Assembly: GCA_021234535.1 (NCBI GenBank)
Contig: SFZH01000008.1
Span: 19,693,358-19,757,357, forward strand
Source: Stichopus chloronotus
Lineage: Eukaryota > Echinodermata > Holothuroidea > Aspidochirotida > Stichopodidae
Direction: 5' to 3'
Length of the DNA: 64,000 bases
Shown here: piece by piece, positions 62,901-64,000 of the stretch
Position numbering within the stretch: the stretch's first letter is position 1
Layout of the letters: the number at the start of each line of letters is the position of its first letter
The notes under the pieces: model-generated
Seen by the model: only the letters and a program-made list of their open reading frames with translations
Told to the model about the DNA's origin: nothing
Databases searched by the model: none
Made by a program: the position numbers and the translations under genes

Positions 62901-63828
62901 TTACAGCTGGAGCAATATCTTCAAATTTCTAGAGAAACAGAAATAACTTTGTCAGTAGAGCTCTGAATGTGTCGAAGTTTCCTTTAAGTACGAGAGGAAC
63001 CGTGCAAGAGATAGTCGGTCAGTGGTACCTTTAGGGTGTTCAGGAAAAGACTGTGACAGTAATTAATCTTAGCGGTAATAAACAAATCGACAAGAGAATG
63101 CACAGCATCATGGATAAGATATTTATTAAAGTCAGCAGTATTGTGATGGTGAAAGTGAGCAGAAAGTGACATGACAACCCATAGAGATTCTCATCAAAAT
63201 TAAAACCTTAATTGTGAACTATAGAACTGGGAGAAATATAAGTCCATGCCAACCTTAAATCCTCGAATGATAAATCAATGCAGTTGCCGCTCACTAGCTA
63301 AGCAGTTGCCGCTCACCAGCTAAAATAATTAATTGTTTTGATTTCCAACTGATAAGATGATATCCACAATCTTGTTTCAGAGGTGCAATCTTGCAAAGGA
63401 GTGCAAACGTTTCTTTAAAATTCTGCTTGAAAGTCACTTTCCAAATGACTGCATATATTTTGATGGACTGTGAGTAGGACAGATATGTGGATTTGGTACT
63501 TGATGTATTAATCCAAGATTGTTAAGAAACTGTGTAAAATAGTAAGAAAAGATTGTATCATATCCCTCTCTCACAGGTGCACAGGACAATCCTCCTGAGG
63601 TGATCAACTGTCCTGAAAGCATAGCCCAAGTCGCTCCTGTTGGTGCAGTGACTATGTCTGTCACTTGGGAGGAGCCCACTGCCACAGATGACAATGGCGA
63701 CGTCACCACCACTACCTCCGGAATGCCTGGTGATCTATTTGTGGTGGGAGTGACAACCACCATTATTTACACATTCATGGACAATGCTGGACAAACTTCG
63801 GTCTGTCTATTCACAGTCACAGTTGTAG
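2657..63828 (+). CDS. Giant HYR (hyalin-repeat) protein gene, partial, 35 exons visible
   Basis: Thirty-five exons on one strand each encode a single HYR module, an Ig-like extracellular fold typical of hyalin, sushi/HYR proteins and related matrix or adhesion molecules. Canonical modules show a CP near the start, W-x-EPTA in the middle, F-x-VG followed by V-x-YTF-x-D, and C-x-FTV at the end. All exons are phase 1 at both ends and have GT-AG borders. Two subfamilies occur: type A (mostly 2 Cys) and type B (6 or 7 Cys). No start exon, signal peptide, transmembrane segment or terminal exon is visible, so both ends lie outside or are unrecognisable. An extracellular matrix, adhesion or recognition role is inferred from the family only. 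Whether this is one gene or two adjacent ones cannot be proved, but the uniform strand and phase favour one. Confidence 0.85.
2906..3415 (+). other. Intron e1-e2
   Basis: A 510-bp AT-rich intron with a polypyrimidine run before the e2 acceptor. I see nothing else in it. Confidence 0.7.
3416..3667 (+). CDS. HYR exon e2, type B (six cysteines)
   Basis: The exon is 252 nt with acceptor ATTTTTGTAG and donor GTAAAT. It encodes ANSPPLAPVCP, then TWTIEDC, DDEDG, SVGQTSVTCTC and SSACDF. Cysteine spacing is identical to e1, and the two adjacent exons probably arose from one another. It has a complete module and no lesion. Confidence 0.88.
3903..4337 (+). repeat. 15-bp minisatellite, 29 units
   Basis: The unit ATTGATTGTTGTTGT repeats 29 times with occasional single-base variants (T to C, G or A). 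Because 15 is a multiple of three and the unit has no stop in several frames, long artefactual reading frames appear on both strands (CIDCC and VLIVV repeats on +, QQQSI repeats on -). None is supported as a gene. Confidence 0.95.
5448..5515 (+). repeat. Short tandem repeat, about 28 bp x 2.5
   Basis: ATTCATGGG followed by an AAAGTAACCTTGAAT-type segment occurs three times in succession with small differences. It is a minor local duplication inside an intron. Confidence 0.7.
5752..6006 (+). CDS. HYR exon e3, type A
   Basis: The exon is 255 nt, entered after TTATAG and left at GTGAGA. It begins VDTTPPVISGCP, the most canonical lead-in of the array, and continues with VTWIEPNATDD, SPGDVF, VVTYTFTDPS and ATCQFCIEF. 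Three cysteines are present. The third (QFC) is additional to the usual CP / TC pair and would be unpaired within the module. Confidence 0.9.
6007..6460 (+). other. Intron e3-e4
   Basis: A 454-bp intron with no recognised element. Confidence 0.65.
6461..6694 (+). CDS. HYR exon e4, type A, short lead-in
   Basis: The exon is 234 nt, the shortest of the array, with acceptor TCATTTGCAG and donor GTCAGT. It starts directly with VQCPMEV, so the roughly nine residues that precede CP in other modules are missing and the linker to e3 would be unusually short. The core is intact: VSWPDP, SSHAPGSEFPVG, VTYTFTD and FTCSFLV. Confidence 0.85.
6695..8418 (+). other. Intron e4-e5
   Basis: The first 1.25 kb shows nothing recognisable. 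From about 7954 the sequence is the left part of the first copy of the 1.72-kb tandem unit that carries e5, e6 and e7. Confidence 0.65.
8419..8667 (+). CDS. HYR exon e5, type A (triplicated, copy 1)
   Basis: The exon is 249 nt, entered after CTTTACAG and left at GTAAGT. It encodes DTTSPVISDCP, IEFMEPTATDNSG, SFFPVGITQVTFEF and AVCSFTVTV. The central tryptophan is replaced by phenylalanine (EFMEPTA). It has two cysteines. Its nucleotide sequence appears identical to e6. Confidence 0.9.
8668..10136 (+). other. Intron e5-e6
   Basis: Contains MITE copy 1 (8964-9526) and the junction between tandem copies 1 and 2 (about 9677). I recognise nothing else. Confidence 0.65.
8964..9526. mobile_element. 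Palindromic TTAA MITE, copy 1
   Basis: The left arm begins TTAAAAGGATGGTCTAGCC and the right arm ends GGCTAAACCATCCTTTTAA. The arms are diverged inverted repeats for roughly 200 bp, including the GAAGAGTAAGTT and GCAGGAGTGATGTC segments. TTAA at both ends suggests piggyBac-type target duplication. No reading frame is present. The same family occurs at 10682, 12400 and 56475. Confidence 0.75.
10137..10385 (+). CDS. HYR exon e6, type A (triplicated, copy 2)
   Basis: The exon is 249 nt, displaced 1718 bp from e5, with the same translated product and the same splice borders. It lies in the hybrid middle copy, to the right of the inferred crossover point, which explains why it matches e5 rather than e7. 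Confidence 0.9.
10386..11854 (+). other. Intron e6-e7
   Basis: Near-identical to intron e5-e6. Holds MITE copy 2 and the boundary between tandem copies 2 and 3 (about 11395). Confidence 0.65.
10682..11244. mobile_element. Palindromic TTAA MITE, copy 2
   Basis: This is the copy carried along by the tandem duplication, exactly 1718 bp from copy 1 with the same ends. It was duplicated with its host unit and is not an independent insertion. Confidence 0.75.
11855..12103 (+). CDS. HYR exon e7, type A (triplicated, copy 3)
   Basis: The exon is 249 nt, entered after TTACCAG (e5 and e6 have TTTACAG). It differs from e5 and e6 by a few substitutions: SDITERVELGVPGLNVEF against SNITERVDQGVPGLNIEF. 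The rest is the same. It is intact and phase 1 at both ends. Confidence 0.9.
12400..13359. mobile_element. Palindromic TTAA MITE, copy 3, interrupted
   Basis: Same left end as copies 1 and 2. The centre is interrupted at about 12747-13066 by a LINE 3' fragment. The right terminus is present twice (ending at about 13282 and 13359) because the last 75 bp are duplicated. Confidence 0.72.
12747..13066 (-). mobile_element. 5'-truncated LINE 3' end (CR1/L2-like), antisense
   Basis: On the - strand the fragment opens with codons for SLNTFKSKLKRFLLSITPL and then stops, which resembles the C-terminal F-K-x-x-L-K tail of CR1/L2-type LINE reverse transcriptases. A 3' UTR of about 260 bp follows, with AATAAATGGTTGTTGAAC and a terminal poly-A (poly-T on +, 12747-12756). 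It is absent from the same place in tandem copies 1 and 2. Possible target duplication is CAATAA / CAAATAA. Confidence 0.68.
13226..13376 (+). repeat. 75-bp tandem duplication
   Basis: GAAACTTTAATACTCTTCAA through GGCAGTCTGAAGGG occurs twice, back to back and essentially identical. It duplicates the right terminus of MITE copy 3. Confidence 0.85.
13842..14105 (+). CDS. HYR exon e8, type A
   Basis: The exon is 264 nt with acceptor CTCCTCAG and donor GTGAGT. It encodes VSPNLAPLLQNCP, VNWVEPTAVS, SPPSPGTMFAVPS, AAYIFLD and DCTFNIVVL. It has two cysteines and is intact. The VPS variant of the F-x-VG segment is shared with e10, e12, e14 and e16. Confidence 0.88.
14106..16719 (+). other. Intron e8-e9
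   Basis: A 2.6-kb intron. It holds a tRNA-like B-box remnant near 15815-15850 and a strong G-quadruplex motif at 16267-16287. Several short open frames exist but none shows a domain or splice logic. Confidence 0.6.
16267..16287 (+). other. G-quadruplex motif
   Basis: Four G runs (4, 4, 5 and 5) separated by single T bases make an almost ideal intramolecular G4 on the + strand, inside an intron. Confidence 0.7.
16720..16977 (+). CDS. HYR exon e9, type A
   Basis: The exon is 258 nt, entered after TTATTCTAG. The donor GTGAGT follows ACA-A, so the split codon starts with A rather than G. It encodes DAPPAGITIENCP, VFVTWDENI, GPGFFVVDT, VTYTFLDPETG and ATCSFTIDT. The usual EPTA is replaced by DENI. 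It has two cysteines and no lesion. Confidence 0.88.
17092..17770 (+). repeat. Degenerate tandem repeat, core about 30 bp
   Basis: Variants of GATCCTTTTGTGTAAATCAA followed by GACTAATGTT recur more than ten times with irregular spacing and heavy divergence. This is an old minisatellite. Confidence 0.6.
17990..18052 (+). repeat. TG-rich microsatellite
   Basis: Imperfect TG/TATG tract (for example GTGTGTGTGTTT) at the left edge of the repeat array that follows. Confidence 0.7.
18000..18960 (+). repeat. Dispersed repeat array (family shared with 41.0-43.0 kb)
   Basis: Recurring phrases include GGCCATTTTATGAAATCATG, CTACAGATTGTA, AAGTTGAAATTGTGTCACAT and TGTGGTAGTGGTTCC, with a period of roughly 120 bp. 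The left part (TGAGATGAAAGTCAAACGTA and a GTGGAAATCAAAGGT segment) matches 41100-41240. The same order of blocks is found in intron e21-e22. Confidence 0.6.
20513..20525 (+). repeat. Homopolymer G run (13)
   Basis: An uninterrupted G tract, likely length-unstable. It lies inside an intronic open frame that has no other coding support. Confidence 0.85.
21261..21524 (+). CDS. HYR exon e10, type A' (three cysteines)
   Basis: The exon is 264 nt with acceptor TGCCTTAG and donor GTAAGA. A second in-phase acceptor six bases downstream (ATCGAG, ending 21266) is also possible. It encodes QQPPVITGCP, EVAPCPSG, VDWIEPSATSSSGG, FSVPSVTSVEYTF and ASCAFTVTV. The additional cysteine in APC gives an odd count and is kept in e12, e14 and e16. 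It is the most diverged first half of the A'B' dimer series. Confidence 0.88.
21525..22897 (+). other. Intron e10-e11
   Basis: Unit-1 version of the A'-to-B' intron. Around 22012-22085 it carries a short G-rich seed (AGGGAGTGGGGTGGGG) that corresponds in position to the expanded minisatellite of unit 4. Confidence 0.65.
22898..23137 (+). CDS. HYR exon e11, type B' (seven cysteines)
   Basis: The exon is 240 nt, entered after TTCTTCAACAG and left at GTGAGT. It encodes DGGPNSSPFAPFCP, PAPQCFDIED, SVFPPGDTQVVCVC and DSCGATAQCDF. Cysteine spacing is C-x17-C-x11-C-x16-C-x-C, then an extra Cys inside the final nine-residue gap. The core tryptophan is absent. The first Cys-to-Cys gap is six residues shorter than in ordinary type B. 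Confidence 0.88.
23138..24337 (+). other. Intron e11-e12
   Basis: Unit-specific intron sequence repeated in introns e13-e14 and e15-e16. No separate element is recognised. Confidence 0.65.
24338..24595 (+). CDS. HYR exon e12, type A' (three cysteines), shifted acceptor
   Basis: The exon is 258 nt. The AG used by e10 has mutated to AA (CCATAA), and the only phase-compatible acceptor is AATCAAG, six bases further in, giving DNVPQPPVITFCP. Upstream AGs would run into TAA. The rest is intact: LAPCPSGTEVVTWTTPTATT, SSFAVPS, VEYTFLDVS and SICAFTVTV. Cys in APC is retained. Confidence 0.82.
24596..25830 (+). other. Intron e12-e13
   Basis: Unit-2 A'-to-B' intron, closely matching intron e14-e15. 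Includes the unexpanded G-rich seed near 25086-25150. Confidence 0.65.
25831..26069 (+). CDS. HYR exon e13, type B', disrupted by a 1-base deletion
   Basis: The exon is 239 nt where its siblings have 240. Near 25861-25866 one A is missing relative to e15 (TTTCTATTGTCC against TTTCTAATTGTCC). The phase-1 frame therefore reaches TGA within about 16 codons and loses the first cysteine. Downstream, the sibling frame resumes: CFDIEEGILNSEC, VVCVC and DSCGDSVQCDF. Splice sites are intact, and skipping the exon would keep frame. Confidence 0.8.
26070..27276 (+). other. Intron e13-e14
   Basis: Unit-2 B'-to-A' intron, near-identical to intron e15-e16. Nothing else noted. Confidence 0.65.
27277..27534 (+). 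CDS. HYR exon e14, type A', shifted acceptor
   Basis: The exon is 258 nt and uses the same AATCAAG acceptor as e12 and e16. Its product differs from e12 at only two residues (HDPGSSFSVPS against HDSGSSFAVPS). It has three cysteines and is intact. Confidence 0.83.
27535..28771 (+). other. Intron e14-e15
   Basis: Unit-3 A'-to-B' intron with the same unexpanded G-rich seed (about 28029-28090). Confidence 0.65.
28772..29011 (+). CDS. HYR exon e15, type B' (seven cysteines)
   Basis: The exon is 240 nt and is the intact sister of e13: DGGTNNAPFVSNCP, CFDIEEGILNSEC, SVFPPGDTQVVCVC and DSCGDSVQCDFLVTV. Acceptor TTCTTCAACAG, donor GTGAGT. It lacks the EDG acidic triplet in exact form (EEG). Confidence 0.88.
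29012..30213 (+). other. Intron e15-e16
   Basis: Unit-3 B'-to-A' intron. No separate element recognised. Confidence 0.65.
30214..30471 (+). CDS. HYR exon e16, type A', shifted acceptor
   Basis: The exon is 258 nt with AATCAAG acceptor and GTAAGA donor. It is near-identical to e12 and e14 (HDPESSFAVPS is its private variant). It has three cysteines including APC and is the last A' of the dimer array. Confidence 0.83.
30472..33105 (+). other. Intron e16-e17, with expanded minisatellite
   Basis: Aligns with the other A'-to-B' introns up to about 30866 and again from about 32375. Between those points lies the G-rich minisatellite. Confidence 0.7.
30866..32375 (+). repeat. G-rich minisatellite, unit about 28 bp, with higher-order repeat
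   Basis: About 1.5 kb of variants of GGGAATGATTCAGGGAGTGG plus AGTGGGGT, over 50 short units. A higher-order period of 461 bp is visible (31279-31524 recurs at 31740-31985). It starts with a canonical G4 motif (GGGG, GGGG, GGGG, GGG and GGG runs, 30866-30890). Proline/histidine-rich open frames on the - strand are artefacts of the repeat. Confidence 0.93.
33106..33345 (+). CDS. HYR exon e17, type B' (seven cysteines)
   Basis: The exon is 240 nt with acceptor TTCTTCAACAG and donor GTGAGT. It encodes DGGTNNAPFAPFCP, PAPQCFDVED, SECSPPSGSVFPPG, VVCVC and DSCGATAQCDF. It is closest to e11, not to the intervening e13 and e15. No lesion. Confidence 0.88.
33346..35457 (+). other. Intron e17-e18
   Basis: The B'-to-A' intron homology ends near 34195, followed by a partial re-duplication. 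No fifth A' exon is found where one would fall (around 34550). The remaining 1.1 kb shows nothing. Confidence 0.65.
34201..34280 (+). repeat. Partial duplicate marking the edge of the dimer array
   Basis: The segment TATCTAAGATACTGTTTCTG through GGTCATGGTGCTGCATTGTT repeats 33868-33957 with small changes. It sits where homology to the 2.94-kb unit stops. Confidence 0.7.
35458..35706 (+). CDS. HYR exon e18, type B (six cysteines)
   Basis: The exon is 249 nt with acceptor CTACATTAG and donor GTGATT. It encodes VNQEPSQPVCP, VTWLIQNCFDPEDG, SGDRFPVGTTSVNCIC and RSCNFNVEV. Spacing is C-x23-C-x11-C-x16-C-x-C-x9-C, the same as e1 and e2 and unlike the adjacent B' modules. Confidence 0.88.
35707..37454 (+). 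other. Intron e18-e19
   Basis: Holds the 40-bp minisatellite (35810-36250). The remaining 1.2 kb has no recognised content. Confidence 0.65.
35810..36250 (+). repeat. 40-bp minisatellite, about 11 units
   Basis: The unit is ACTGGATATTCCTGACTGAT followed by ATTGAGTGACTTTGAGTGGT. Unit starts at 35881, 35921, 35961, 36001, 36041, 36081 and 36121 are exactly 40 bp apart; the flanking units are more diverged. A - strand open frame through it is a repeat artefact. Confidence 0.92.
37455..37703 (+). CDS. HYR exon e19, type B (six cysteines)
   Basis: The exon is 249 nt with acceptor AACTCAAG and donor GTGAGT. It encodes VNTPPTMPECP, LDWTISDCFDSEDG, SGTRFDIGPTTVTCRC and SSSCTFVAFVLP. It is intact, with cysteine spacing as in e18. 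Confidence 0.88.
37704..39156 (+). other. Intron e19-e20
   Basis: A 1.45-kb intron in which I see no repeat or gene. Confidence 0.6.
39157..39411 (+). CDS. HYR exon e20, type B (six cysteines)
   Basis: The exon is 255 nt, entered after TTCCAAAG and left at GTAAGT, with the final split codon starting with C. It encodes GNTEPDAPSCP, VSWSIQNCDDTEDG, SVFPVGVTVVSCRC and SSECVFNVVV. A two-residue insertion lengthens the Cys2-Cys3 gap to 13; the other gaps are unchanged. Confidence 0.87.
39412..40080 (+). other. Intron e20-e21
   Basis: A 669-bp AT-rich intron with nothing recognised. Confidence 0.65.
40081..40321 (+). CDS. HYR exon e21, type B, disrupted by +1 base
   Basis: The exon is 241 nt (3n+1) with acceptor GATCAG and donor GTAAGT. 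The first third reads EPLECINVPASLEVFVIPG in the phase-1 frame. The remainder (WNPPNC, ALLTCSEDPP, RMVTCSC, TPCDSF) is in another frame. The G-x-x-G-x4-W spacing of type B is restored if one T in CAATTGG (about 40158-40163) is surplus. As it stands the frame hits TAG near 40275. All six cysteines are identifiable. Confidence 0.75.
40322..43818 (+). other. Intron e21-e22
   Basis: A 3.5-kb intron. It contains the second copy of the dispersed repeat array (41040-42960), including a perfect AGGTCA direct repeat at 41199-41211. The rest shows nothing. Confidence 0.6.
41040..42960 (+). repeat. Dispersed repeat array (family shared with 18.0-19.0 kb), discontinuous
   Basis: 41100-41350 matches 18060-18260 (AAAGTCAGATGAGAGTCAAA and a GTCAAAGGTCATCTGGGGGC segment). 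42160-42960 has the GGGCCATTTTATGACATTGT and CTTCTCCTATAGACCATATG type blocks of 18300-18930 in the same order. The intervening 41.35-42.1 kb does not match, so the two parts may be separate pieces of one long element. Confidence 0.55.
43819..44075 (+). CDS. HYR exon e22, type A, disrupted by two +1 insertions
   Basis: The exon is 257 nt (3n+2) with acceptor CCTTTCAG and donor GTAAGA. Three frames must be used in turn to read a complete module: GPVEINVQNCP, then VFWSAA, then ALTNTVTG, SHSPGDLF, TVTYFFAD and GQCVFNIRV. Surplus bases lie near 43898-43903 and 43921-43924. The phase-1 frame ends at a TGA near 43930. Confidence 0.75.
44076..46067 (+). other. Intron e22-e23
   Basis: About 2 kb. 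A degenerate repeat with GTAGGTGTGGCCTATATTAC phrases runs through about 44980-45200 and reappears at 45705-45820. Otherwise nothing is recognised. Confidence 0.6.
44980..45200 (+). repeat. Degenerate repeat, GTAGGTGTGG type
   Basis: Five to six variants of TACATGGATATGTAGGTGTG at irregular intervals of 40-70 bp. Confidence 0.5.
46068..46320 (+). CDS. HYR exon e23, type A, +1 base, possibly rescued by a downstream acceptor
   Basis: From the strong acceptor ATTTTCAG the exon is 253 nt (3n+1): DQPPRVTIVQ reads correctly, then a surplus base near 46093-46101 leads to TGA. A second acceptor, CCTCCAAG (ending 46080), gives a 240-nt phase-1 exon that reads through: KPCPDDFSVS, VTWMEPTAINEGG, ANFPVPS, VSYVFSD and AMCNFLITT. 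The donor is GTGAGT. Two cysteines. Confidence 0.78.
46321..46898 (+). other. Intron e23-e24
   Basis: A 578-bp intron, no recognised element. Confidence 0.65.
46899..47154 (+). CDS. HYR exon e24, type A, disrupted by +1 base
   Basis: The exon is 256 nt (3n+1) with acceptor TTGTCAG and donor GTAAGT. GTRIVPPTIINCP, VPVTWPDVGAITETG and SSTHESGDIF read in phase 1. After a surplus base at about 47066-47069 the module continues in the next frame: AGDTRVVLVFG and DVCSFIVTV. Confidence 0.77.
47155..47809 (+). other. Intron e24-e25
   Basis: A 655-bp intron, nothing recognised. Confidence 0.65.
47810..48066 (+). CDS. HYR exon e25, type A, disrupted by two +1 insertions
   Basis: The exon is 257 nt (3n+2) with acceptor AACCACCAG and donor GTGAGT. 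VLPPPPPTLVFCP reads in phase 1. A surplus base near 47846-47850 shifts to SDMTQRSSSGSAVPIFW, PSAVTSMG and SHQSGDSF. A second surplus base near 47977-47982 shifts to VGITIVSVRLTDP and VTCTFTVTI. Confidence 0.75.
48067..49460 (+). other. Intron e25-e26
   Basis: A 1.4-kb intron with a candidate small MITE (48769-48920). The rest has no recognised content. Confidence 0.6.
48769..48920. mobile_element. Candidate small MITE (152 bp)
   Basis: Ends are AGGGTTG and CAACCCT, with further partial symmetry (GTGATT / AATCAAG). The interior is very AT-rich and includes TTGATTTAAATCAAG. No clean target duplication was found, so this is tentative. Confidence 0.4.
49461..49719 (+). CDS. HYR exon e26, type A, disrupted by +1 base
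   Basis: The exon is 259 nt (3n+1) with acceptor AATTACAG and donor GTGAGG. It reads PPILPPTVTFCPGDIIV, VVDFETPRAVTQAG, SQSHQPGSTFPVG and VRYVFRDPHAA, then TGA. One surplus base at about 49676-49684 restores the tail SSPVECVFCIQI. The central W is replaced by F (VVDFETP). Three cysteines. Confidence 0.77.
49720..50458 (+). other. Intron e26-e27
   Basis: A 739-bp intron containing a run of 13 C (49915-49927). Nothing else is recognised. Confidence 0.65.
50459..50713 (+). CDS. HYR exon e27, type A
   Basis: The exon is 255 nt with acceptor TTGTACAG and donor GTGAGT. It encodes DLVLPDPPVILQCP, TTWSEPTALSDG, SQSHSPGDLFLVG, VVTYIFADP and STCQFTVRI. Two cysteines. It is the only exon between 40 and 54 kb without an indel. 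Confidence 0.9.
50714..53302 (+). other. Intron e27-e28
   Basis: 2.6 kb of AT-rich intron. I looked for missed HYR exons and mobile elements and found none I can support. Confidence 0.55.
53303..53547 (+). CDS. HYR exon e28, type A, disrupted by -1 base
   Basis: The exon is 245 nt (3n-1) with acceptor TTTTGCAG and donor GTAAGT. GPPMLTSCPDDITE, VVVFWQLPSAVTSSGG and VAV read in phase 1. The following part (RSQTALPGSVFIVG, FVDVESG, VSCLFKVTV) is one base out, which places a single-base deletion at about 53421-53428. Uncorrected, the frame ends at TGA near 53473. Three cysteines. Confidence 0.75.
53548..55305 (+). other. Intron e28-e29
   Basis: Mostly occupied by the AGGTCA-rich tandem array (about 53990-55040). 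Little else is recognisable. Confidence 0.65.
53990..55040 (+). repeat. AGGTCA-rich tandem array, period about 135-145 bp
   Basis: About seven diverged units, each with ATCTCAAG-type, TTGACTGATGTCATAC, GTAGATGATCCCTATTGTTT and GAGGTCACCAGAGGTCAAAC blocks. One unit contains the perfect direct repeat AGGTCAAAGGTCA (54216-54228). Its last block (AGAAGGAATCACAAAGCCTT) matches 2433-2458. Confidence 0.75.
55306..55545 (+). CDS. HYR exon e29, type A
   Basis: The exon is 240 nt with acceptor CTCTCAAG and donor GTGAGT. It encodes VGPPEISGCP, VTWVPPTASSSQG, SDPGATFLSPS, VVTYTFTDPAS and SQCSFTITI. Two cysteines, no lesion. The module is compact, with a short lead-in and a short VQESTTVTW segment. Confidence 0.89.
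55546..57859 (+). other. Intron e29-e30
   Basis: 2.3 kb. Contains MITE copy 4 (56475-57004). The flanking 0.9-kb stretches show nothing. Confidence 0.65.
56475..57004. mobile_element. Palindromic TTAA MITE, copy 4
   Basis: Left end TTAAAAGGATTGTCTAGCC, right end GGTTGGACCACCCTTTTAA. The same internal blocks as copies 1-3 are present (GAAGAGTAAGTTAATC, AAGCAAGCAGGAGTGACATC and their inverted partners). It is an independent insertion 43 kb from the others and more diverged. Confidence 0.75.
57860..58102 (+). CDS. HYR exon e30, type A (four cysteines)
   Basis: The exon is 243 nt with acceptor CACAAACAG and donor GTGAGT after a split codon starting with A. It encodes VRPPPPTLVTCP, VTWISPSAVTERN, DTFIVPSMTTIVYIC and VICTFDVIL. 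Two cysteines (APCEL and YICTG) are additional to the canonical pair and could form a second disulfide. Confidence 0.88.
58387..58644 (+). CDS. HYR exon e31, type A
   Basis: The exon is 258 nt with acceptor CCATGTAG and donor GTGAGT. Only 284 bp separate it from e30. It encodes VQQTPPVVTNCPSDITL, IVWIEPRATTSSG, SSPGDVFSIPS, VSYTFTDPLN and TSCFFSIII. Two cysteines, no lesion. Confidence 0.9.
58645..59660 (+). other. Intron e31-e32
   Basis: 1.0 kb, containing the hAT-type MITE at 59089-59355. Nothing else is recognised. Confidence 0.7.
59089..59355. mobile_element. hAT-type MITE with 8-bp target duplication
   Basis: The left end CAGGAGTCGGCAAGCTGCGA and right end AGGTTGCAGACCCCTG are imperfect inverted repeats of the CAGGGGTCGGCAA class seen in hAT elements. 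Flanks are GTCTAGAT and GTGTAGAT, 7 of 8 matching, consistent with an 8-bp hAT target duplication. It is 267 bp, with no transposase. Confidence 0.8.
59661..59918 (+). CDS. HYR exon e32, type A
   Basis: The exon is 258 nt with acceptor CTCTCAAAG and donor GTAAAG. It encodes PTPPDEPPTIVGCP, VTWTEPTATSNTGG, SSHISGTSFLIPS, VVYTFTDS and SECTFSVTL. Two cysteines, intact. Confidence 0.9.
59919..61313 (+). other. Intron e32-e33
   Basis: 1.4 kb of AT-rich sequence with a run of 13 C at 61089-61101. No gene or element is recognised. Confidence 0.6.
61314..61569 (+). CDS. HYR exon e33, type A, disrupted by +1 base
   Basis: The exon is 256 nt (3n+1) with acceptor ATTCGCAG and donor GTAAGT. It reads VGADTIPPTVMGCPGNI, VSWTPPTAIDRG and SPGSEF. 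A surplus T in GAATTTCCC (about 61476-61486) then throws the frame, and the module continues one base later as PVGTTSAVVYTFIDSAGNE and CAFTVSL. Two cysteines. Confidence 0.8.
61797..62054 (+). CDS. HYR exon e34, type A
   Basis: The exon is 258 nt, only 227 bp after e33, with acceptor TCTGCAG. Donor GTAGGT is chosen over the overlapping GTTTTG because it keeps phase 1. It encodes GVDDEPPVISDCP, ISWAEPTATDNFG, SHIPGAEFTVD, VTYTFGDAAGNEATC and VFTISVT. Two cysteines. Its base composition is visibly more GC-rich than that of the neighbouring exons. Confidence 0.9.
62110..62215 (+). mobile_element. tRNA-derived SINE head (class II tRNA-like)
   Basis: A-box-like TGTCTGAGTGGATAAAGG is followed about 60 bp later by a B-box GGTTTGATCCC. 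The spacing and the AGTGG...long variable region are those of a Ser/Leu-type tRNA. There is no acceptor-stem closure, so it is read as a SINE promoter region rather than a functional tRNA. Confidence 0.6.
62600..63172 (-). mobile_element. Decayed LINE reverse-transcriptase C-terminal fragment
   Basis: Translating the - strand gives, in order, AKINYCHSLFLNTLKVPLTD (compare the SRLDYCNSLLYGLP motif of CR1/Jockey-type LINEs), then HWLTVDRHIHL (compare HWLPV-x2-RI), then FKQHLKKTYL (compare F-K-x2-L-K-T-x-L). Frames shift and stops occur between blocks, so it is inactive. Confidence 0.65.
63577..63828 (+). CDS. HYR exon e35, type A
   Basis: The exon is 252 nt with acceptor CTCACAG. Donor GTAGGT (not the GTGAAA four bases on) keeps phase 1. 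It encodes AQDNPPEVINCPESIAQ, VTWEEPTATDDNG, SGMPGDLFVVGVTT, IIYTFMDNAGQT and SVCLFTVTVV. Two cysteines, intact. The array evidently continues beyond the window. Confidence 0.9.
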
Positions 63829-64000
63829 GTAGGTGAAACTGTCTGAGAGTATCTGTCTATCTATCTGTTCACAATTATTCAAAATGCTTTTCCTCTCAAT
63901 GAATTTTCCGGTAAACTTGGGTACAATGGTCCTTGGATAACTGTGGACGCTTTTGGGTGTTTAGGAACAAAATGGTTCTCCTCTCACAGATTTTGTTGTA

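Larger units (their letters stand above)
62055..63576 (+). other. Intron e34-e35
   Basis: 1.5 kb. Holds a tRNA-derived SINE head (62110-62215) and an antisense LINE reverse-transcriptase remnant (about 62600-63172). A 20-bp duplication (GCAGTTGCCGCTCAC...AGCTAA) is at 63279-63322. Confidence 0.65.

Noticed and set aside
2657..63828. CRISPR array, operon or bacterial content
   Set aside because: GT-AG introns, phase-1 exon modules and LINE/SINE/MITE content mark the whole window as animal nuclear DNA; the tandem repeats lack spacer-repeat structure.

Overview
The window looks like part of the genome of an invertebrate deuterostome. An echinoderm is my first guess, with hemichordate or amphioxus as alternatives. 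The reasons are AT-rich introns, GT-AG splice sites, dense MITE, LINE and SINE debris, and a long array of hyalin-repeat (HYR) modules, a family named from sea urchin hyalin. The species cannot be fixed from the sequence.

I can support one protein-coding locus, on the + strand, filling 2657-63828 and running off at least the right edge. It has 35 HYR-type exons (numbered e1-e35 here). Each encodes one module of about 78-88 residues. Every exon is bounded by phase-1 introns at both ends, so modules can be duplicated, lost or skipped without changing frame. No signal peptide, membrane anchor, poly-A end or non-HYR domain is visible, so the product is best described as a fragment of a very large, probably secreted or extracellular HYR-repeat protein.

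Layout: 1-2656 holds no exon but does hold a 1.1-kb terminal-inverted-repeat element. e1-e2 (2.6-3.7 kb) are a six-cysteine HYR variant (type B). e3-e9 (5.7-17 kb) are canonical two- or three-cysteine modules (type A), and e5-e7 come from a 1.72-kb tandem triplication. e10-e17 (21.2-33.4 kb) are four head-to-tail A'B' dimers on a repeat unit of about 2.94 kb, with a 1.5-kb G-rich minisatellite in the last unit. e18-e21 (35.4-40.4 kb) are type B again. e22-e35 (43.8-63.8 kb) are type A.

Eight exons (e13, e21, e22, e24, e25, e26, e28, e33) carry single-base indels that break the frame. e23 carries another that a downstream acceptor could bypass. Seven of the eight exons between 40 and 54 kb are affected, while splice sites stay intact and I see no independent nonsense codons. 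That pattern fits a locally indel-rich assembly at least as well as true decay.

Introns contain a palindromic TTAA-ended MITE (four copies), a hAT-type MITE with an 8-bp target duplication, two antisense LINE remnants, a tRNA-derived SINE head, several minisatellites (15, 28 and 40 bp units) and a dispersed AGGTCA-rich repeat. No other gene was found on either strand.
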